In this document: positions 59,278 through 64,000 of the stretch, in pieces
How the letters are laid out: each line of letters starts with the position of its first letter
How positions within the stretch are numbered: the first letter of the stretch is position 1
NCBI RefSeq assembly: GCF_003032475.1
Contig: NZ_CP028369.1
Coordinates: 3,658,001 to 3,722,000, forward strand
Length of the DNA: 64,000 bases
Direction of reading: 5' to 3'
From: Streptomyces sp. P3
GTDB lineage: Bacteria > Actinomycetota > Actinomycetes > Streptomycetales > Streptomycetaceae
The notes under the pieces: model-generated
The model's input: only the letters and a program-made list of their open reading frames with translations
What the model was told of the DNA's origin: nothing
Database searches by the model: none
Translations under genes and position numbers: made by a program

Positions 59278-60395
59278 CCACGTCTTCGACCACCTCTTCC
59301 CGGTGGCGGGCGCTGACCCGGCACCATCTGTTCTGGCCGGTGGCGGTGCTCGTGCTCCTGCTGCTCGTCAACGTCCCGTTTACGCCCGACTTCTTCTCGA
59401 TCAAGATGGCGGACGGCCACCTCTACGGCAGCCTCGTGTCGATCGTGCTGTTCGGGTCGCCGCTCATCCTGGTGGCGGTCGGCATGACCCTGGTCATCGC
59501 CACCGGCGGCATCGACCTCTCCGTCGGCGCCGTGGTCGCCATCACCGGAGCACTGGCCTGCTCGTACATCAGCGACCAGAAGGACCAGGGCGCGCTGTCC
59601 GGAGTGCTGCTCGCCATGGGCCTCGGTCTGCTGGCCGCGGTCGTCTGCGGTCTGTGGAACGGCTTCCTCGTTGCCCGGATGGGCATTCAGCCGATCATCG
59701 CCACCCTGATCATCATGGTCGCCGGCCGCGGTGTCGCCCAGCTGATCACCGACGGCCAGATCATCACCATCAACAGCGAGCCGTACAAGCTGATCGGCGG
59801 CGGCTACTGGCTGACGCTGCCGTTCTCCATCTTCGTGGTGGCCGCGGTCGTGGCCGTCACCGGTGCGCTGACCCGCCGTACGGCGCTCGGCCTGCTGGTG
59901 GAAGCGGTCGGCGGCAACGCCGAGGCGAGCCGCCTGGTCGGCATCAGGTCCCGTCGCATCAAGATCCTGGTCTACATGTTCTGCGCGCTCTGCGCGGGCA
60001 TCGCCGGCCTGATGATCAGCTCCAACACCTCGGCCGCCGACGGCAACAACGCCGGCCTGTGGATCGAACTCGACGCGATCCTCGCCGTGGTGATCGGCGG
60101 CACCTCGCTGCTCGGCGGCCGGTTCTCCATCGGCGGCACGGTGGTCGGCGCCCTCGTCATCCAGACGCTCACCACCACGATCTACACCATCGGCGTGCCG
60201 ACCCAGACCAACCTGGTCTTCAAGGCCGCCGTCGTCATCGTCGTCTGCCTGCTGCAGTCCCCGAAGTTCCGCGACAAGGTCTTCGGCGCGAAGTTCGCCG
60301 CCCGGTTCCGCGCGAAGGCCGGCGCCAAGACGGCCGCGACCCCGGCGGACTCCGCCGCGCCGACCGAGGCCGCTCCCAAGATGGAGGTGTCGTGA
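59274..60395 (+). CDS. ytfT: CUT2 sugar ABC transporter permease (YtfT-like)
   Basis: A 373-residue permease with about ten helices. VGMTLVIATGGIDLSVGAVV is the family signature; GIQPIIATLIIMVAGRGVAQ and VVIGGTSLLGGRFSIGGTVV are later conserved stretches. The last 40 residues are a hydrophilic Ala/Lys-rich tail (FRAKAGAKTAATPADSAAPT). GTG 59274 overlaps the ATPase stop (GTGA). Pairing with a second, different permease is the YtfT/YjfF arrangement. Confidence 0.93.
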   Translation: MTTSSTTSSRWRALTRHHLFWPVAVLVLLLLVNVPFTPDFFSIKMADGHLYGSLVSIVLFGSPLILVAVGMTLVIATGGIDLSVGAVVAITGALACSYISDQKDQGALSGVLLAMGLGLLAAVVCGLWNGFLVARMGIQPIIATLIIMVAGRGVAQLITDGQIITINSEPYKLIGGGYWLTLPFSIFVVAAVVAVTGALTRRTALGLLVEAVGGNAEASRLVGIRSRRIKILVYMFCALCAGIAGLMISSNTSAADGNNAGLWIELDAILAVVIGGTSLLGGRFSIGGTVVGALVIQTLTTTIYTIGVPTQTNLVFKAAVVIVVCLLQSPKFRDKVFGAKFAARFRAKAGAKTAATPADSAAPTEAAPKMEVS

Positions 60396-61417
60396 TGAGC
60401 GCGACCACCCAGAGCCCCACGGCCTCCGAAAGCCGTACCCCGTCCAAGGCCGCGCGTCTGCTCGGCGACCGGCGGCTGCCCGTCGGCGTGACGGCCCTGC
60501 TCTTCCTCGTGATGTACGGGGTGGGCCTCGGCCGGTACCAGTTCTACGGCTTCGCCGAACCGCAGGTCTTCCTGAACCTGTTCATCGACAACGGCTATCT
60601 GCTGGTCGCCGCGGTCGGTGTCACCTTCGTCATCCTGTCCGGCGGCATCGACCTCTCCGTCGGGTCGATGATCGGCTTCACGACGATGTTCACGGCCTGG
60701 CTGGTGGAGCGCCAGGGGCTGCCGATCGTGGTCGTGATCCCCATGGCGCTGGCGGTGGGGGCCTTCGGCGGCTTCCTGATGGGCTATGTGATCCACAACT
60801 TCGAGATCCAGCCCTTCATCGTGACCCTCGCCGGCCTCTTCCTCTTCCGCGGTCTGTGCCTGGTCATCAGCAAGGAGTCGATCTCCATCAGCGACGCCTC
60901 GGTGAGCAGCATGGCCCAGGCGCAGGTGTCGCTGGGGATGGGCTTCGTGTCGATCGGCGCGGTCGTCTCGCTGGTGGTCCTCGCCGTGGCGTTCTACGTC
61001 CTGCACTACACGCGCTTCGGGCGCCGGGTGTACGCGATCGGCGGCAACGAGCAGTCGGCCATGCTGATGGGCCTCCCGCAGGGCGGCACGAAGATCGCGG
61101 TGTACACGGTGAGCGGGTTCTGCTCGGCGCTCGCCGGCCTCATGTTCACCCTCTACATCCAGTCCGGCGACCCGCTGCACGCGACCGGCATGGAACTCGA
61201 CGCGATCGCCGCGGTCGTCATCGGCGGCACGCTGCTGACCGGCGGCTCCGGCTATGTGCTGGGGACCCTGTTCGGCGTGCTGGTGCTCGGCCTCATCAAG
61301 AGCATCATCCAGTTCGAGGGCACGCTGAGTTCCTGGTGGACGAAGATCGCCACCGGTGTGCTGCTGTGCGCGTTCATCCTGGTCCAGCGCTTCATGACGA
61401 CCCGGAAGAAGACCTGA
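60395..61417 (+). CDS. yjfF: CUT2 sugar ABC transporter permease (YjfF-like)
   Basis: A 340-residue permease with about ten helices. VGVTFVILSGGIDLSVGSMI is the signature; FEIQPFIVTLAGLFLFRGLC and VVIGGTLLTGGSGYVLGTLF follow. It overlaps the preceding gene by one base (TGATG), so the two permeases are translationally coupled and form a heterodimeric channel. It is the last gene of the unit, with a terminator 55 bases downstream. Confidence 0.93.
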   Translation: MSATTQSPTASESRTPSKAARLLGDRRLPVGVTALLFLVMYGVGLGRYQFYGFAEPQVFLNLFIDNGYLLVAAVGVTFVILSGGIDLSVGSMIGFTTMFTAWLVERQGLPIVVVIPMALAVGAFGGFLMGYVIHNFEIQPFIVTLAGLFLFRGLCLVISKESISISDASVSSMAQAQVSLGMGFVSIGAVVSLVVLAVAFYVLHYTRFGRRVYAIGGNEQSAMLMGLPQGGTKIAVYTVSGFCSALAGLMFTLYIQSGDPLHATGMELDAIAAVVIGGTLLTGGSGYVLGTLFGVLVLGLIKSIIQFEGTLSSWWTKIATGVLLCAFILVQRFMTTRKKT

Positions 61418-61471
61418 TCCGAGGAGCGGCCCCAGAGCGGTCCCGCACCACCTGAAGCGGTCCCGAGCGGT

Positions 61472-61499
61472 CCCGAGCGAGCTGTAGCGGCCGCTCGGG
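61472..61499 (+). terminator. Terminator of YtfQRT-YjfF unit
   Basis: CCCGAGCG (61472-61479) and CGCTCGGG (61492-61499) form an 8-bp stem; the loop holds the palindrome AGCGGCCGCT. Confidence 0.55.
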
Positions 61500-61788
61500 G
61501 CCGCTTTCGTCGTCACCCGTCCGGCGACAGGAGGGCGGTGCCGTACGCCTTGCAGGTGGCCCTGTCGACGACGAGCCGGCCGAGCCGGTCGAGTCCTGCC
61601 ACCGCTGGACGGCGGCACGCGGCACGCCCCTGGCCGGGCGCCGCCGGAGCGGGGCCGGCGACCCCGCCCTGCTGACCGAGCTCGGCCACCCCGCCCCGGG
61701 TGGTCACGGACCGCGTCCGCGCCCCATCCGGAACCACGGCAGGAGCCGCAGGGTCACAGAGGCCGCAGGAGTCGAGGAGCCGCGGGGG
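61500..61788 (-). other. Intergenic with possible coding relic
   Basis: On the minus strand a frame ending at 61513 reads LGRLVVDRATCKAYGTALLS, faintly like the N-terminus of a small 3Fe-4S ferredoxin (VDRxxCxxYG) but without the further cysteines. No complete gene is visible and I would not annotate one. Confidence 0.25.
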
Positions 61789-62289
61789 TCACGGAGCCGC
61801 AGGGCCGGACGGCTCCTGAGGGCGCTCGCCCTCCGCTGCCAGCATCCGCCGCAACAGCCCCCGCAGCACCGCCCGCTCCTGCTCCGCCAGTCCGGCCAGC
61901 GGCTCCCGGGCGAACCGCAGCGACTCGCGCAGCCCCTTGGCGACGTCGCGGCCCTCGTCCGTCGCCGCCGCCAGTTTCACCCGGCGGTCGGCCGGGTCGG
62001 GGCGGCGTTCGACCAGGCCGCGGGATTCCAGGCGGTCGACGATGCCGGTCACGTTGGACGGCTCGCACTTCAGCTTCTGCGCCAGCTTGCGCATCGGCAG
62101 CGGCTCCAGCGAGAGCAGACTCAGCAGCCGGGCCTGTGCGCCGGTGAGGGAGTGGCCGGCGGCGGCCTCCTCGTAGTCCTCGTAGAAGCGCGCCACGACC
62201 TCGCCGATCAGCTCGACGACTTCCATGGTCAGGGCGTCGGGCAGCGGGGGCGGACCAGCTGGACGAGAGGTCGGATGTGAGGCGGGCAT
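61789..62289 (-). CDS. MarR family regulator with one recognition-region cysteine
   Basis: A 166-residue winged-helix repressor. SLTGAQARLLSLLSLEPLPM and RKLAQKLKCEPSNVTGIVDR are the DNA-binding helices, DPADRRVKLAAATDEGRDV the wing. The only cysteine, Cys75, lies at the start of the recognition helix, a position where oxidation or alkylation could release DNA. The start ATG 62289 is weakly supported. It is divergent from an NADP oxidoreductase, and a perfect inverted repeat fills the shared promoter, so it probably represses that gene in response to electrophiles or quinones. Confidence 0.88.
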   Translation of the reverse strand: MPASHPTSRPAGPPPLPDALTMEVVELIGEVVARFYEDYEEAAAGHSLTGAQARLLSLLSLEPLPMRKLAQKLKCEPSNVTGIVDRLESRGLVERRPDPADRRVKLAAATDEGRDVAKGLRESLRFAREPLAGLAEQERAVLRGLLRRMLAAEGERPQEPSGPAAP

Positions 62290-62310
62290 GGATCCAGGGT
62301 ACCCGTTTAC

Positions 62311-62340
62311 TTGACATCCTGAAATATTCAGGAGCATGGT
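62311..62340 (+). promoter_or_regulatory. Promoter with MarR operator in the spacer
   Basis: TTGACA (62311-62316) and CATGGT (62335-62340) flank an 18-base spacer that contains the perfect inverted repeat TCCTGAA-ATA-TTCAGGA (62317-62333). A bound repressor would exclude RNA polymerase. A further half site TTTCAGG follows at 62343-62349. Confidence 0.7.
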
Positions 62341-62403
62341 TGTTTCAGGTAGTGAAGCATTTCCGTACCGACGTAATCTCCCGCACGTGAAAGGCAGCCC
62401 CCC

Positions 62404-63423
62404 ATGACTGACTCGGCCCTCCCCGCCACCGGCCGCGAATGGCGTCTGCTCAGCCGTCCCGTCGGCTGGCCGAAGCCCGAGGACTTCGAGCTGGCCGAGA
62501 CGGAGATCCGCCGGCCCGGTCCGGGTGAGGTGCTGGTGCGCAACGCGTACGTCTCCGTCGACCCCTACATGCGCGGCCGTATGAGCAGCGCCAAGTCCTA
62601 TGTCGCCCCCTTCGAGCTGGGCAAGGCCATGCAGGGCGGGGCGGTGGGCGAGGTCGTCGCCTCCGAGGCCGAGGGCATCGTGGCCGGCGACCACGTCCTG
62701 CACTTCGGCGGCTGGCGCGAGTACGCGGTGTTCGACGCCAAGCAGGCCGTCAAGGTCGACCCCGACGCCGCGCCGCTGTCCACCTACCTGGGCGTCCTCG
62801 GCATGACCGGCCTCACCGCCTACGCCGGACTGCTGCGCACCGCCGCCTTCAAGGAGGGCGACTCCGTCTTCGTGTCGGGCGCGGCCGGCGCCGTCGGCAG
62901 CCAGGTCGGCCAGATCGCCCGGCTCAAGGGCGCTTCCCGGGTCATCGGTTCGGCCGGCTCCGACGAGAAGGTCAAGCTCCTGGTCGAGGAGTACGGCTTC
63001 GACGCCGCCTTCAACTACAAGAACGGCCCGGTCGCGGAGCAGCTGCGCGCCGCCGCCCCCGGCGGGATCGACGTCTACTTCGACAACGTCGGCGGCGATC
63101 ACCTCGAGGCGGCCATCGGCTCCCTCAACGAGAAGGGCCGCATAGCGATCTGCGGCATGATCTCCGTCTACAACAACACCGAGCCGGCCCCCGGCCCGAA
63201 GAACCTCGCCCGCCTCATCCAGACCCGCGGCCGCATCGAGGGACTCCTCGTGGGCGACCACTACGACCTGCAGCCGCAGTTCGTCCAGGAGGTCGGCGCC
63301 TGGGTCCGCTCCGGCGAGCTGAAGTACCGCGAGACGGTCGTCGAGGGCATCGAGAACAACCTCGAGGCGTTCCTCGGCGTCCTGCGCGGCGACAACACCG
63401 GCAAGATGATCGTCAAGCTCTGA
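62404..63423 (+). CDS. NADP-dependent medium-chain oxidoreductase (PTGR/CurA-type)
   Basis: A 339-residue zinc-free medium-chain reductase of the leukotriene B4 12-hydroxydehydrogenase/curcumin reductase type. VSVDPYMRGRMSSAKSYVAP is the family signature, SVFVSGAAGAVGSQVGQIAR the NADP loop, and GIDVYFDNVGGDHLEAAIGS the later motif. These enzymes reduce alpha,beta-unsaturated ketones and aldehydes, which fits control by a cysteine-bearing MarR protein. ATG 62404 has AAAGG nine bases upstream. Monocistronic, with a strong terminator. Confidence 0.92.
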   Translation: MTDSALPATGREWRLLSRPVGWPKPEDFELAETEIRRPGPGEVLVRNAYVSVDPYMRGRMSSAKSYVAPFELGKAMQGGAVGEVVASEAEGIVAGDHVLHFGGWREYAVFDAKQAVKVDPDAAPLSTYLGVLGMTGLTAYAGLLRTAAFKEGDSVFVSGAAGAVGSQVGQIARLKGASRVIGSAGSDEKVKLLVEEYGFDAAFNYKNGPVAEQLRAAAPGGIDVYFDNVGGDHLEAAIGSLNEKGRIAICGMISVYNNTEPAPGPKNLARLIQTRGRIEGLLVGDHYDLQPQFVQEVGAWVRSGELKYRETVVEGIENNLEAFLGVLRGDNTGKMIVKL

Positions 63424-63501
63424 CCCGGCCGGCCCTCGGGCCACGTCGGCAGGGCCGCGCCTTCGGCCGGCCCGTGACGTGCGGCCCGGTGGTCACGCGC
63501 C

Positions 63502-63540
63502 GCGCGGGCCGCACCCCTGGACGTGGGGTGCGGCCCGCGC
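63502..63540 (+). terminator. 16-bp stem terminator
   Basis: GCGCGGGCCGCACCCC and GGGGTGCGGCCCGCGC form a perfect 16-bp stem with a 7-base loop, 79 bases after the oxidoreductase stop. It also suits the convergent gene on the other strand. Confidence 0.8.
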
Positions 63541-63604
63541 CGCCGCAGGCCGTGAGACCTCGTCGTGCACCGCCCGCCCTGTCGCCCCCACCGGCCACCC
63601 GCCG

Positions 63605-64000
63605 TCAGGAGTGTGCCAGGGCCGCGGTGTGCGCCGCCTTCGCCAGCCGGTCGTTCTCCGGCGCCGCGCCGCCCGGGAAGGCGAACCGGCGGCGCGTGTA
63701 GCCGTAGGCCAGAGCGCTGCGCGGGTCGGCGAAGGCCTGGCAGCCGCCCGCCCCGCTGTGCCCGAACGCGCCGGCGCCCAGGAACGGGTACCAGGTGTCC
63801 GCGGTCGCCTGGAAGCCCAGCCCGTACGCCTTGTGCGAGCGGGCCACCACGTCGTAGCCCACCGAGTGCAGCTGCCCGAACTCCGCCGCCGTGTCCTCCT
63901 TCAGCAGCGGGGCCTTCCCGTCGGTCTCGCTGATCGCCGCCGCGTACATGCCGGCCAGCCCGCGCGCCGACGCCACCCCGCCCACCGAGGCCGGGCCCCG
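63605..64000 (-). CDS. Serine hydrolase (class C beta-lactamase-like), 5' end outside window
   Basis: The last 131 residues of a beta-lactamase/esterase-type serine hydrolase. GGVASARGLAGMYAAAI is the region after the active-site cleft, and FGHSGAGGCQAFADPRSALA carries the HxG motif that replaces KTG of beta-lactamases; the protein ends DRLAKAAHTAALAHS. The SxxK serine lies beyond the window. The frame is open to the last base, so the start is outside. Such proteins are usually esterases or D-amino-acid peptidases; substrate unknown. Confidence 0.82.
   Translation of the reverse strand, partial: RGPASVGGVASARGLAGMYAAAISETDGKAPLLKEDTAAEFGQLHSVGYDVVARSHKAYGLGFQATADTWYPFLGAGAFGHSGAGGCQAFADPRSALAYGYTRRRFAFPGGAAPENDRLAKAAHTAALAHS

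Noticed and set aside
1..64000. tRNA, rRNA, insertion sequences, integrases and phage genes
   Set aside because: None recognised on either strand by reading; no cloverleaf, transposase motif or terminal inverted repeats with target duplications were seen. A tRNAscan or IS search would be needed to exclude small cases.

Overview
The window is chromosomal DNA from a high-GC actinomycete, almost certainly a Streptomyces. The coding style (about 70% G+C, GTG starts, GGAGG-type ribosome binding sites, Tat and lipoprotein signals), the family content (CU044_2847, MAB_1171c, SCO2400, DUF4360, MatB) and the gene order all fit. From memory the order resembles the S. coelicolor region that carries SCO2400, the SCO2404-2407 sugar genes, matB (SCO2444) and mbl (SCO2451); this was not checked by alignment.

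Layout. 1-5.8 kb: end of an MFS gene, a patch of gene debris that includes a radical-SAM start joined to an NmrA-type dehydrogenase fragment, then small enzymes (VOC, metallo-hydrolase, NTF2-like, PPOX), a MarR regulator and a small Cys protein. 5.8-14.6 kb: secreted polysaccharide hydrolases (a large MGH1-like enzyme, GH43-CBM42, GH5-CBM13) and a LacI regulator. 14.8-20.5 kb: a five-gene array encoding a class M-type sirtuin, an NmrA-type reductase, a double NTF2 protein, a MoaF-like protein and a zinc macrodomain ADP-ribosyl hydrolase, next to a divergent AraC regulator. 20.5-27.2 kb: two flavin oxygenases, a second GH5 whose operators match the first GH5, an MreB homologue and a Tat-exported cytokinin-dehydrogenase-like flavoenzyme. 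27.5-31.1 kb: matB with a fused carboxyltransferase and a CU044_2847 protein. 31.4-38.3 kb: ATP-grasp enzyme, a frameshifted gene, IclR with a lactonase, and an FAD enzyme/MAB_1171c/ImmA-IrrE operon. 38.5-45.2 kb: GH51 arabinofuranosidase, Rrf2 regulator, DUF4360 protein, gene remnants, an FAD monooxygenase and an aminotransferase with a repetitive tail. 45.3-61.4 kb: two CUT2-type sugar ABC systems (ChvE/MmsA/MmsB and YtfQRT/YjfF) with mutarotase, dehydrogenase, enolase-superfamily dehydratase and a LacI regulator. 61.5-64 kb: a MarR regulator divergent from an NADP oxidoreductase it probably represses, and the end of a serine hydrolase.

How it works together. Much of the window reads as plant cell-wall saprotrophy: secreted GH5, GH43 and MGH1-like enzymes release arabinose, mannose or galactose sugars; GH51 trims oligosaccharides inside the cell; two ABC systems import monosaccharides; a mutarotase, a zinc dehydrogenase, a lactonase and a sugar-acid dehydratase suggest an oxidative route. 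Promoters, operators and terminators for several of these units can be read directly. A GATGTTTACGCAAACAT-like operator sits at the start site of both GH5 genes, and TTCGAA-type motifs recur at the dehydratase operon, the GH51 gene and the IclR-lactonase operon.

The most novel-looking system is the sirtuin/macrodomain array, a likely reversible protein ADP-ribosylation module tied to redox enzymes but lacking the lipoate-carrier genes of the known version. Next are the ImmA/IrrE-MAB_1171c-FAD operon and the aminotransferase with a long Met/Ser/Pro/Ala repeat tail.
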